From the NCBI RefSeq assembly GCF_021083305.1, contig NZ_JAJFAY010000001.1:620001-684000 (forward strand): a stretch of DNA of 64,000 nucleotides. Direction: 5' to 3'. The notes below the pieces were generated by a model, which saw only the letters and a list, made by a program, of their open reading frames with translations, was not told the origin of the DNA and did no database searches. Made by a program: the position numbers and the translations under genes. Below are positions 51,151 to 59,714 of the stretch, in pieces; positions within the stretch are counted from its first letter, which is position 1, and each line of letters opens with the position of its first letter. This DNA is from Haladaptatus sp. DYF46 (GTDB taxonomy: Archaea; Halobacteriota; Halobacteria; Halobacteriales; Haladaptataceae).

Positions 51151-53841
51151 TCACAACCGTTCGACGGTTCCGTTTTTGCCGTCGACTCGAATCCGGTCGC
51201 CGGTTCGAATCTCGGCGGTCGCATTCGAGACGGAGGCTACCGCCGGAATTCCGTATTCCCGAGCGACGAGCGCCCCGTGCGTCATCCGCCCGCCGACTTC
51301 CATGACGAGTCCCGCCGCGTTCAGGAACAGCGGCGTCCAACCGGGGTCGGTGGATGGCGCGACGAGGATTTCACCGGGTTCGAGGCTTCCTTTGGACGGG
51401 TCCCGGACGACGCGGGCCGTCCCTTCGACCACGCCCGCGGAGACGGCCGTCCCGACGAGCATCTCCCCGTCGACGTCCCGATTATGCGCGGCCGTCGGAT
51501 GTTCGCCTTCGCCGGTCAGCAACGGCGGCGCGGTCTGGTTCGCGTATCGTTCGTGGGTCCGTCGCCGCCATTCGATGTCCACGTCCACCGGGGTCCCGCC
51601 CAGCAAGGCAAGGAGTTCGTCGCGCCGAAGGAACCAAACGTCGTCCGGGCGCTCGACGCGCCCGCTCTCGGCCAGCGTTTCCCCGGCCTCGGCACAAATC
51701 TCGTGGACCGTCGCGAACACGTGAGCCATCCCCTGTTTCGGGAATTCGCGGAACGGCATCGCTTTTCGGTAGCTTCGAATCAAGTGGCGAACGACGCGTT
51801 TTCGAATCGGTCCCAACGCACCGTGATTCGCTCGCGCTTCCAGTCGGTGCTGGGCCGTCGTCGCACGGCGTTGCAGTTCGTCTATATGTTCTCCGGTTTC
51901 GCGTTCCGTACCGTGGGAAACGTTGCTCCGAATCGTCGAGAGGAGCATCGACGGGTCGTCCCGCCACCGCGGCCGACGGAGGTCGATTTCACCCGTCGCT
52001 CGATGCCCGAATCGATCGATGAACGACTCGAACGCCTCCGCGAACTCCTCGCCGCCCGAACGAGTTCGAATCTTGTCCAGCGATGCGCCCGAATCGAGCG
52101 CCGCCTTCACTTCAGGGGCGTTCCCGGCGAGCGCCGCCAACTCCCCGAGTTCGCCGTTCATTCGAGTGACGACTTCGTCCGGAAATCCCTTTCCGATGGC
52201 GTCCATTTCGTCCGTGGCATCGGGGAAGACCTTCCCGAGCAGGCACCCTGCAACGACGCCCGGAAGTATCGACGCGCCTTTCGGTGCGATATGTCCCAAG
52301 AAGGCGATGATATCGACCCCCTCGAAGACCGCTCGAACGCGTCCTTCCGTCGTTTGCGGTGCGCGGAGTTTGCTCGCCTCTTTGTTTCCCCACGCGTCGC
52401 TCCACGCCCACAGTTCGTCGAGTTCGGGAAGACCGAACACGAGCGAGCGAACGAACCGGGACAGCGCCTCGGACACGATGGGCCGGAGCGATGGCCCGCC
52501 GCGTCGGATCGCTCGGAGTACCCGCACCCACGCTGCTATTCGTCCGCGTTCCGAGATGTCGTGTCCTCGGTCCCGCAACACTTCCCGGAGTCCGTCGGAT
52601 GCCGGTTCGCTGAGGAACGACAACGCGTTCGGCACCCGCCGTCGGAACGGCGCGAGTCGAACGAGCGGCGTCAAATCGACGTACACTCGATTCCCGGCTT
52701 CCGCGGACAATCCTCCCGACTCCGGTGGTCGAAAGCGTTCGGCCCCGCCGTCGATGAACGACCGCCAGAAGTCCACGACGAGGGGCGGCAACGCCTCCGG
52801 CATGGCCTGCTGGTGTCCGAAACTCATGTACACGTGCAACAGGCCGTCGTCCGCGTCCGGCGAGACGAGCGGAAAGAGGGATGTGATGGGACGGGACTGG
52901 AGGACGAACAACCGGCCGTCGTGGAAGGCCCATTCGATATCCTGTGGCCCGCCGAACAGTTCCTCGATTTCCTCGCCGCACTCTACGAGTCGAAGCACCT
53001 GCTCCCCCGAGAGCGCACGCCGTCCCCGGAAATCGTCGGGAACGGTCCCGCGTTCGACACCGCTTTCGTCCCCCGATCGCACCCGAACCGCTTTCCGACC
53101 GATATCGTACGATAGAACGGTATCACGCTCCCGGTCGAAGCGAATCGTATCGGCGGACACTTCCCCGGCGACGATTGATTCGCCGAGTCCGTAGTTCGCT
53201 TCGATGACGGCCACGCGTCTGTTCTCCGTAATCGGGTCCGCGGTGAAGAGCACTCCCGCCGTGTCCGCATCGACCATCGTTTGTACGACGACTGCCAGCG
53301 CGACGTCCGAACTCGGAACGTCGTTTCGAAGCCGATACGTGACCGCTCTGTCGGTGTACAGGCTCGCCATGCAATCGCGTACCCTGTCGAGGACGTCGTC
53401 GGAGGGGACGTTGAGATACGTCTCGTGTTGCCCGGCGAACGAGGCGGTCGGGAGGTCCTCCGCGGTCGCACTCGACCGAACGGAGACGGTATCCGCGTCG
53501 AGTTCTCCCAGCGCGGTTTCGATAGCGTCCCGGACGTCGGTCGAAAACGAAGCGTTTCGAATGCGTTCCCGTATCGTCGCGCCCAGTTCGCCGATACGGT
53601 CCGCGTCCGTCGGGTCGAGTTCGTCAACCGCTTCGATCGCTCGACGGGTTTCCGGATCGGTGACGAGGGTCCGATACGCGTCCGTCGTCACGCAAAACCC
53701 CGTCGGGACGGCGATACCCGCGTCGACGAGACGGGCGAGGTTCGCACCCTTCCCGCCGGTGACACACGGGTCAGTCGCGCTCTCGTCTCCGAACGCGAGG
53801 GTGAAGGCTGCATCGTGGAAATCCGCTCGTGAGTAGTCCAT
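51151..53841 (-). CDS. PEP synthase/rifampin phosphotransferase-like protein
   Basis: 896 residues. An N-terminal ATP-grasp domain (GKGANLARLVDAGIAVPTGF, VSVRSSATAEDLPTASFAGQ, VVVQTMVDADTAGVLFTADP) and a C-terminal swivelling His domain (LVMEVGGRMTHGALVAREYG) are clear. A roughly 450-residue middle region carries PEALPPLVVDFWRSFIDG. This domain order is that of rifampin phosphotransferases and related PEP-synthase-like dikinases. The middle domain lacks the pyruvate site of true PpsA as far as I can tell. Substrate unknown. Confidence 0.82.
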   Translation of the reverse strand: MDYSRADFHDAAFTLAFGDESATDPCVTGGKGANLARLVDAGIAVPTGFCVTTDAYRTLVTDPETRRAIEAVDELDPTDADRIGELGATIRERIRNASFSTDVRDAIETALGELDADTVSVRSSATAEDLPTASFAGQHETYLNVPSDDVLDRVRDCMASLYTDRAVTYRLRNDVPSSDVALAVVVQTMVDADTAGVLFTADPITENRRVAVIEANYGLGESIVAGEVSADTIRFDRERDTVLSYDIGRKAVRVRSGDESGVERGTVPDDFRGRRALSGEQVLRLVECGEEIEELFGGPQDIEWAFHDGRLFVLQSRPITSLFPLVSPDADDGLLHVYMSFGHQQAMPEALPPLVVDFWRSFIDGGAERFRPPESGGLSAEAGNRVYVDLTPLVRLAPFRRRVPNALSFLSEPASDGLREVLRDRGHDISERGRIAAWVRVLRAIRRGGPSLRPIVSEALSRFVRSLVFGLPELDELWAWSDAWGNKEASKLRAPQTTEGRVRAVFEGVDIIAFLGHIAPKGASILPGVVAGCLLGKVFPDATDEMDAIGKGFPDEVVTRMNGELGELAALAGNAPEVKAALDSGASLDKIRTRSGGEEFAEAFESFIDRFGHRATGEIDLRRPRWRDDPSMLLSTIRSNVSHGTERETGEHIDELQRRATTAQHRLEARANHGALGPIRKRVVRHLIRSYRKAMPFREFPKQGMAHVFATVHEICAEAGETLAESGRVERPDDVWFLRRDELLALLGGTPVDVDIEWRRRTHERYANQTAPPLLTGEGEHPTAAHNRDVDGEMLVGTAVSAGVVEGTARVVRDPSKGSLEPGEILVAPSTDPGWTPLFLNAAGLVMEVGGRMTHGALVAREYGIPAVASVSNATAEIRTGDRIRVDGKNGTVERL

Positions 53842-53971
53842 TGTCTTTCTGGCTCGTGAGTCGGTAACGGCGTCCGGGACAGTTCTCCCTGTAACGGACG
53901 CCGCTACCGGATATCTAGGAGACGATTGGAGTTATGAGCCGTAAATCGTTATCCCGGGTATGGTCGGCTAG

Positions 53972-53977
53972 TATATA
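53972..53977 (+). promoter_or_regulatory. TATA box of the Bat-type regulator at 54001
   Basis: TATATA at 53972-53977 lies 24-29 bases before ATG 54001, typical of leaderless initiation. Confidence 0.65.
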
Positions 53978-54000
53978 AGTAAGCGAATATAGCGTCCCGT

Positions 54001-54669
54001 ATGAAGTACGCTCGGCTCACCGGCACGCCCGACCCGAAGCGAACGCCGGAGATCTTCGATCTGCTCGCGCGGTCGTCGTTCGTCGACGAGGCGCGGTTGT
54101 ACGACTGGAACCTCTCCGACGACGCCGTAACTGCCCTCTTGGAAGTCGACGGAGAGAGGGAGCGATTTCGGGACCAAGCGGTCAGCGTGACCGGGATACG
54201 GTCGGTGGATACGACGCGGGTATCCGAGGGCCGATTCACGCTTCTCGCCGTACTCGAACCCGATGCCGTTCCGCTGTTGAAGAGGATGGTCGCAACCATA
54301 ACGCAGGAGGGGTTGGTGGTCGAAAAACCGTTGCTCTACCGTGACGGGCAGGTTCACACCCGTCTCGTGGGAAGCACGGCAGTGCTTCAGAACGCGGTCG
54401 ACGGGTTTCCTCCGGAGATCAACCTCGAAATCAGCGCTATCGGGGAGTTCGACCGGAGTCGTAAAACCCCGCTCTCCGATCTCAGCGACCGGCAACGGGA
54501 GACGCTGCTCGCGGCCTTCGACCTCGGGTACTACGAGCATCCGCGACGCGCGACACACGAGGACGTGGCCGCTCGACTCGACTGTGCCCCGAACACGGTT
54601 TCGGAACACCTCCAGAAGGCGGAGTTGAAACTTATCACCGAACTCCTCCGATCGGAGTTCGTACGCTGA
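54001..54669 (+). CDS. Bat-type HTH transcriptional regulator
   Basis: 222 residues. HTH-10 domain at the C-terminus (LSDRQRETLLAAFDLGYYEH, HEDVAARLDCAPNTVSEHLQ). The N-terminal half (FDLLARSSFVDEARLYDWNL, FTLLAVLEPDAVPLLKRMVA) is the usual sensory part; VRR- or thiol-type sensing is not evident. TATA box at 53972. It is flanked by a PEP-synthase-like gene and the superoxide dismutase gene on the other strand; target unknown. Confidence 0.88.
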   Translation: MKYARLTGTPDPKRTPEIFDLLARSSFVDEARLYDWNLSDDAVTALLEVDGERERFRDQAVSVTGIRSVDTTRVSEGRFTLLAVLEPDAVPLLKRMVATITQEGLVVEKPLLYRDGQVHTRLVGSTAVLQNAVDGFPPEINLEISAIGEFDRSRKTPLSDLSDRQRETLLAAFDLGYYEHPRRATHEDVAARLDCAPNTVSEHLQKAELKLITELLRSEFVR

Positions 54670-54777
54670 GACGACGGGAGTTTCACGATGGGTCACGACG
54701 GTATCTCCGGTCTCGGACGACGGAGGCCGTGTCACCGGCGAAAATGGTGGTACTCCGATAGTTGTGGTCGCGTCGCG

Positions 54778-55380
54778 TTACTCGAACAGTTCGACGGCCT
54801 GCTCGTAGCGGTCGGCGGGTTCCTCCCAATCGACGACCTCGAAGAAGTTGTCGACGAAGTCACCGCGGTCCGGCCCGTAATCGTAGTAGTAGGAGTGTTC
54901 CCATACGTCGAGGGCGAGAATGGGGTGACTGCCCCAGAGCGCACCCTGGTCGTGTTTGTCCACGACGAGGTTCCGAAGTCGGTTGCTGAAGGAGTCGTAG
55001 ACGAGAAGCGCCCAGCCGCCGGCGGCGCTCGCGGCGGCCTCGAACTCGCCCTTCCACGCCTCGTAGCTACCGAAATCCTCCTCGATACGGTCGGCCAGCG
55101 CGCCCTCGGGAGCGTCGCCGCCGTCGGGACCCATCGATTGCCAGAACAGGTCGTGCAGGACGTGGCCGCTGCCGTTGTGGGTGACGTTCCGAATGGCACC
55201 CGCCGAGGACGAGAAGTCGCCTTCGTCGCGGTTCGCCGCGAGGGTTTCCTCGGCACCGTTCCATCCGTTGACGTAGCCTTGATGGTGCGTGTCGTGGTGC
55301 CACGTCAGCACCTGCTCGGAGATGTGCGGTTCTAGTGCGTCGTAGTCGTACGGGAGCGGCGGTAGTTCGTATTCGATCAT
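54778..55380 (-). CDS. sod: Superoxide dismutase, Fe/Mn type
   Basis: 200 residues from ATG 55380. YELPPLPYDYDALEPHISEQ, VLTWHHDTHHQGYVNGWNGA, FWQSMGPDGGDAPEGAL and ALDVWEHSYYYDYGPDRGDF contain the metal ligands and the DVWEHxYY signature of Mn/Fe superoxide dismutases. It converts superoxide to peroxide and oxygen. Standard length. The upstream region contains a TATA-like CGTATCC. Confidence 0.95.
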   Translation of the reverse strand: MIEYELPPLPYDYDALEPHISEQVLTWHHDTHHQGYVNGWNGAEETLAANRDEGDFSSSAGAIRNVTHNGSGHVLHDLFWQSMGPDGGDAPEGALADRIEEDFGSYEAWKGEFEAAASAAGGWALLVYDSFSNRLRNLVVDKHDQGALWGSHPILALDVWEHSYYYDYGPDRGDFVDNFFEVVDWEEPADRYEQAVELFE

Positions 55381-55568
55381 CGATATCACCGAATTCGGAT
55401 ACGTCCGGCGATACCATGAGGATTTCCTGTAACGAATTCAAGTAGGATCGCTGTCGTTTTGTGCGGAGGGAGCGATGGAGGACGAGTACGTTCGAAGACA
55501 GGTCTGACATCCAACGCACCTGTTGGTTGGCCAACGAGATTATGCACCTCGGTAGCATATGGCGTTCG

Positions 55569-56555
55569 ATGAGTACAGTAACCGACGAGCGACGGGCTCA
55601 CGAACTCGACTCCGACGCACAGGCACTGTTGGACACACTGGTCGAGGAGGATGCACCCGACCTTTCGCACCTCTCGCCGGAACAGGCCCGCGCGCTGTTG
55701 GGCGGGCTTTTCACCCCGGATGTCGAACCCGAATCGGTCGCCTCGGTCGAGGAGCGGAAAATCCCGGCGTACGCGCGGGACATCCGCGTTCGAATCTACG
55801 ACCCGTCCCCCGGCGAATCGCTTCCCGTGGCCGTCTACTTCCACGGCGGCGGTTGGGTCGTCGGCGACCTCGACACCCACGACGGCGTCGCACGGTCGCT
55901 CGCCAACGAGGGTAACTGCGTCGTCGTCTCCGTGGACTATCGGTGCGGCCCGGAACACCCGTTCCCGGGTGCCGTCGAGGACGCCTATCTCGCGACGAAG
56001 TGGGCCGCCGACAACGCCGACGAAATCGGGGCGGGCGAGGGCCTAGCCGTCGTCGGCGAAAGCGCGGGCGGCAACCTGGCGACGGTCGTCGCACAGATGG
56101 CTGTCGAAAAGGGAGTCGATGCACCCGAAATCGAGCATCAAGTGTTGCTCTATCCTGTGACGGACCACTCCTACGACACTAAATCGTACGAGGAGAACGC
56201 GGATGGGTACTTCCTGACCGCACGAGGAATGGTCTGGTTCTGGAACCACTACCTGCGCGACGACATCGACGGAGCCAACCCGCGCGCGTCTCCGCTTCGC
56301 GCACCGGAAGAGACGCTCGCCCAACTACCCCCGACGACGTTGGTTACGTGCGGATACGGCCCGCTTCGGGACGAGGGGTACGCCTACGCCGAAGCGCTCT
56401 CCGATGCGGGCGTCCGCGTGGACCACACCAACTACGACGGCATGATTCACGACTTCGCCAACATGCGCCGACTCGCCGACCCGTTCCCGGGCGTCGAGGC
56501 CGCGGAGGACGTGCGCCGACGCGCCGGCGAGGCGCTTCGAAGGACGTTCGAATGA
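55569..56555 (+). CDS. Alpha/beta hydrolase, hormone-sensitive-lipase-type esterase
   Basis: 328 residues from ATG 55569, with a CGAGATTATGC box about 28 bases upstream. HGGGW (VAVYFHGGGWVVGDLDTHDG), GESAGG (VVGESAGGNLATVVAQM), CGYGPLRDEG and DGMIHDFANM supply the oxyanion hole, nucleophile, Asp and His. It differs from the paralogue at 29107 by the GESAGG elbow (GTSAGG there). Carboxylesterase; substrate unknown. Confidence 0.9.
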   Translation: MSTVTDERRAHELDSDAQALLDTLVEEDAPDLSHLSPEQARALLGGLFTPDVEPESVASVEERKIPAYARDIRVRIYDPSPGESLPVAVYFHGGGWVVGDLDTHDGVARSLANEGNCVVVSVDYRCGPEHPFPGAVEDAYLATKWAADNADEIGAGEGLAVVGESAGGNLATVVAQMAVEKGVDAPEIEHQVLLYPVTDHSYDTKSYEENADGYFLTARGMVWFWNHYLRDDIDGANPRASPLRAPEETLAQLPPTTLVTCGYGPLRDEGYAYAEALSDAGVRVDHTNYDGMIHDFANMRRLADPFPGVEAAEDVRRRAGEALRRTFE

Positions 56556-56561
56556 GGACTC

Positions 56562-56723
56562 ATGGCCCGGACTGAAACGATTCGACGCGAACGGGCCGAC
56601 TTCGAGAGCGACGGAACGCGCTGTGCGGCGTGGCTGTATCGGCCGATCGAATCGGCGTCGAAAGTAAGGGAGAAAAGCGCCGGGAAATCGGAGTTGTTGT
56701 CAAAAATCCACCGAACGATTTAA
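56562..56723 (+). pseudogene. N-terminal remnant of an alpha/beta hydrolase
   Basis: From ATG 56562: TIRRERADFESDGTRCAAWL then YRPIE, followed by an unrelated basic stretch and TAA at 56723. The FESDGTRCAAWLYRP start is typical of dienelactone-hydrolase/alpha-beta hydrolase N-termini; the remaining catalytic domain is missing. It follows the full-length esterase by six bases, so it may be what is left of a second hydrolase gene. Confidence 0.5.
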
Positions 56724-56742
56724 CGGAACCGGGACCTAGGAT

Positions 56743-57417
56743 ATGACACACGAAATGGTCCCTGATCCCTTCACGACCGCCGTCGTTGTGTTCGCAGTCG
56801 GTATCGGACTCGCGTTCACCTACTTCGGCTACTCCTTCGTAACACAACTCACGTCGCTCGTCGGCGGTCTCGGCGGTGCCCTATTCGGGAGCTTCGCCGC
56901 GCGAACCCTCGCCCCGTCGTTCGGAATCGCATCGCCGGACCTCCTGGTAGTGTCGCTCGTCGGTGTCCTCATCGGTGGGTTCATCGGGAGTCGAATCGCG
57001 TACTCCGCCCAACGGTTCGTCATCATCGGAGTGACCGTCATCACCGCCGCGTCGGTGGCCTACTCCTCGTTCGGCTCGGGCGGAATGGAATCGATAGCCA
57101 TCCCGATGCTCAACGGGGCCGTGGACCCCGTCGTCGGGTCGCTGGCCGCCGCCGCCGTCGTCGGTATTCTCGTCTGGCGGTTCTACCTCCCGTTCCTGAC
57201 GATCGTGACGAGCCTCTTCGGCGCGACCATCCTCCAACGACTCGCGCGCCAGTGGGGAACCGTCCTGCCGGTGTTTCACGCCGACGTGTGGACGACGCTC
57301 GGAACGAACGAGGTCCTCTGGTTGATCCTCGTCGGATCGGGTATCGTGATTCAGTATCGGCGCTATCGCCGGACGAAATCACGCGTCGGATTGCGGCGTT
57401 TAGCCCCCGGCCGCTGA
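56743..57417 (+). CDS. Multi-pass membrane protein, unknown function
   Basis: 224 residues with six or seven helices (VVVFAVGIGLAFTYFGYSFV, LLVVSLVGVLIGGFIGSRIA, FVIIGVTVITAASVAYSSF, AAAAVVGILVWRFYLPFLTI, VLWLILVGSGIVIQYRRYR). A Gly-rich second helix (SLVGGLGGALFGSFAARTLA) with glycine zippers suggests tight packing. Resembles TMEM198/DUF4203-like membrane proteins. Start ATG 56743 has a TTTAACGG box about 22 bases upstream. Function unknown. Confidence 0.7.
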   Translation: MTHEMVPDPFTTAVVVFAVGIGLAFTYFGYSFVTQLTSLVGGLGGALFGSFAARTLAPSFGIASPDLLVVSLVGVLIGGFIGSRIAYSAQRFVIIGVTVITAASVAYSSFGSGGMESIAIPMLNGAVDPVVGSLAAAAVVGILVWRFYLPFLTIVTSLFGATILQRLARQWGTVLPVFHADVWTTLGTNEVLWLILVGSGIVIQYRRYRRTKSRVGLRRLAPGR

Positions 57418-57530
57418 CTGGTCCGTATTTTTATACCACCCATTTTTCTACTGGTCTGTTTTCATACCAATACCTTGTCCAATACCACAAAGCTTTCACC
57501 CACGCTGTCAAAAGCTACTGTTGAAACCAC

Positions 57531-57818
57531 ATGTCCGTCTGGTTGGTCACCTACACGTACAGAGACGGAAGCGTCGTCCGCCGCACCCTCGACGCCCCCA
57601 CGATAGACGACGCCTACGAGGCGTCTACCCTCCCGAAAACTGTCGGCGGTCGCGTCCTCGATACAATCACTGTCGAGGAGCGGGCGCGGCACTCCGACGT
57701 GCATCACACGTCCATCGAGTTCGGAGAGGAGCAACGCTGTACCGAACCCACTCCGCAGACGCGGATGGTGGAGTCCGGAAAACGGGCACCGAAAGTCGCC
57801 CAGAGCGACACGCCGTAA
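57531..57818 (+). CDS. Small soluble protein, unknown function
   Basis: 95 residues: MSVWLVTYTYRDGSVVRRTL, DAPTIDDAYEASTLPKTVGG, then a charged tail. The first 50 residues look like a single compact alpha/beta domain; TYTYRDGS is characteristic of short DUF-like proteins. No family assigned. Upstream 57418-57530 is AT-rich with several TTATAC-type boxes. Confidence 0.6.
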   Translation: MSVWLVTYTYRDGSVVRRTLDAPTIDDAYEASTLPKTVGGRVLDTITVEERARHSDVHHTSIEFGEEQRCTEPTPQTRMVESGKRAPKVAQSDTP

Positions 57819-57868
57819 GTCACATCGCAATCGGACACACTCCGGCCGACGCACTGACGAGCCGTCGT

Positions 57869-59230
57869 CTACTCGACGTCCTCGAAGGCCTTGAGGATGA
57901 CTTTGCTCAACGACGGATGGATGTGAATCGTCCCAGTGACGTCGCCGACCGTCCCGGACCCGCTCGCCAACGCGAGGAGGACTTCGTGAATCAGCGTCGA
58001 AGCGTCGGTACCGATGATGTGACAGCCGAGGATTTCCCCGTCGGGGTCCGCGAGGACCTTGACGAATCCGTCCCTGTCCTTGAGCGTGTTCCCCATCACC
58101 GTCTCGCCGTAAGCACATCGTCCGACGAGGTACTCCCGTCCGTCGTCCCGCAGTTCCTCCTCGGTCCGTCCGGTTCCGGCAACCTGCGGTGACGTGAAAA
58201 TCGCGTGGCCCATACCGGTGTAATCGACCGCCTCATCCTCGCCGTCGAGGGCGTTTTTCACGACGTACTCCACCTCGTGATCGGCGGCGTGCTTGAACTG
58301 GTAAGTCCCGATAACGTCGCCGTGTGCCCAGACGTTTTCCGCGCTCGTTTCGAGGTACTCGTCCGTCTCGATGTACCCCCCGTCGTCGAGTTCGATGCCC
58401 GCCGCTTCCGGGTCGAGGCGGTCGGTGTTCGGTCGTCTGCCCGTCGCGACGAGTACCTCGTCGGCCGTGACCGCGATCGGTTCGCCCTCGTCCGCTGTCG
58501 CCGTCACCGTCACCCGTCCGTCCTCCTGCGTCACGGCGGTGGCTTCGTAGCCGACGTGAACCGTGTGGCGACGACGGGCGACTTCCGTGAACGTCTCCGC
58601 GATTTCGCGATCCTCGGTCGGGACGAGGACGTCGTTCCTCCCGATGATGGTGACGGCGGTCCCGAGCGCTTCGTAGAAGTAACCGAGTTCGGCGGCGATG
58701 TAGCCGCCGCCGATGACGACCAGTCGGTCGGGCCGTCTGTCGAGACGAAGCGCATCGGTGCTCGTGAGGTAATCCACGTCCTCGATACCGTCGATGGGTG
58801 GAATAGCGGGCCGCGCGCCGACCGCAACGACGACTTTCTCACCCCGAATCCGCTCGTCGCCGACTTCGAGGGTCCGCTCCCCGACGAACCGCGCATCGTC
58901 GCGGAACAGCGTGACGTTTTCGCGCTCCCTGACGGCGCGTTCCATCCGGTCCGATTTGACCGCCATCGCGTCGGTCACTTCGTGGACGATACGCGGAAAG
59001 TCGATTCGATCCAGTTCGGCGTCGAGTCCGAACTCGCCAGCACCGCGCACGGTTTCCGCGACGTCGGCGCGATGAATCAGCGTCTTCGACGGGTTACACC
59101 CGCGATTGACGCACGTTCCGCCGATCGGTCCGCGTTCGACGAGCGCCGCGTCCAACCCTCGGTCGGCGGCCGCGAGCGCCACTTTGTTTCCGGTTCCCCC
59201 GCCGATGACGACCACATCGAATTCCTCCAT
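57869..59230 (-). CDS. FAD-dependent pyridine nucleotide-disulfide oxidoreductase
   Basis: 453 residues. FAD-binding VVVIGGGTGNKVALAA, redox pair Cys40-Cys45 (GGTCVNRGCNPSKTL), NAD(P)-binding LVVIGGGYIAAELGYFYEAL and dimer interface HIHPSLSKVI. The class I disulfide reductase order is complete. The catalytic His-Glu at the C-terminus is replaced: the Glu position carries Lys (SLSKV). The ICWAHGD-type VWAHGDVIG motif is present. It could be dihydrolipoyl dehydrogenase-like, mycothione-type or bis-gamma-glutamylcystine reductase; the last fits the gshA gene in this window. Confidence 0.85.
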   Translation of the reverse strand: MEEFDVVVIGGGTGNKVALAAADRGLDAALVERGPIGGTCVNRGCNPSKTLIHRADVAETVRGAGEFGLDAELDRIDFPRIVHEVTDAMAVKSDRMERAVRERENVTLFRDDARFVGERTLEVGDERIRGEKVVVAVGARPAIPPIDGIEDVDYLTSTDALRLDRRPDRLVVIGGGYIAAELGYFYEALGTAVTIIGRNDVLVPTEDREIAETFTEVARRRHTVHVGYEATAVTQEDGRVTVTATADEGEPIAVTADEVLVATGRRPNTDRLDPEAAGIELDDGGYIETDEYLETSAENVWAHGDVIGTYQFKHAADHEVEYVVKNALDGEDEAVDYTGMGHAIFTSPQVAGTGRTEEELRDDGREYLVGRCAYGETVMGNTLKDRDGFVKVLADPDGEILGCHIIGTDASTLIHEVLLALASGSGTVGDVTGTIHIHPSLSKVILKAFEDVE

Positions 59231-59291
59231 TCCAATCTCCCCGCTCCCATACGACGGGGACAGTGAAGAATCTCACCGCGGAAACCCCGAC

Positions 59292-59714
59292 CTACAGAAT
59301 CCGGTTGCCGCTGACGTTCACGGACACCGTATCGACCGTCTTGCCGTCAAAATCGACCGCCGAAAGCGTGGACTTGCCGACCGGCACGAACACCTTCTTC
59401 GACGTTTGGCCGCTCTGGACGGTACCGGTGTCGAACTCGCTCCCGCTCGAACTGATGACGACGAGTTTTCTGACGCCGTATCTCGTCGTCGCGTCCGATG
59501 TGAGACTGACGCTCGCGCTCACCCGACCGCTGGCCCACGGTTCGCTGACCGAAACCTTCTCGAACACCTCCGAGTCGTCGATTCCCGAGACGCTCGCCTT
59601 CGGGTCGAGGGTCAGACAACCGCTCGTGCCGACGAGTCCGGCCGCGGCGGCCGCACCGAGGAACGCTCGGCGTGAGCGTCCGTTCTCCCCCTGATTCGCG
59701 TCCTTCCCCGTCAT
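59292..59714 (-). CDS. Tat-exported lipoprotein, FxLYD-like
   Basis: 140 residues. Tat signal RSRRAFLGAAAAAGLVG with lipobox GTSGC (Cys33 lipidated). Mature part has two Ig-like beta segments (VSVSEPWASGRVSASVSLTS, TVQSGQTSKKVFVPVGKSTL, FDGKTVDTVSVNVSGNRIL), resembling FxLYD-type haloarchaeal lipoproteins. The start overlaps the stop of the membrane protein gene (ATGA). Function unknown. Confidence 0.75.
   Translation of the reverse strand: MTGKDANQGENGRSRRAFLGAAAAAGLVGTSGCLTLDPKASVSGIDDSEVFEKVSVSEPWASGRVSASVSLTSDATTRYGVRKLVVISSSGSEFDTGTVQSGQTSKKVFVPVGKSTLSAVDFDGKTVDTVSVNVSGNRIL

Noticed and set aside
51091..53115. 674-codon open frame opposite the PEP-synthase-like gene
   Set aside because: Composition typical of antisense frames in haloarchaea; the minus-strand gene has clear ATP-grasp and His-domain motifs.
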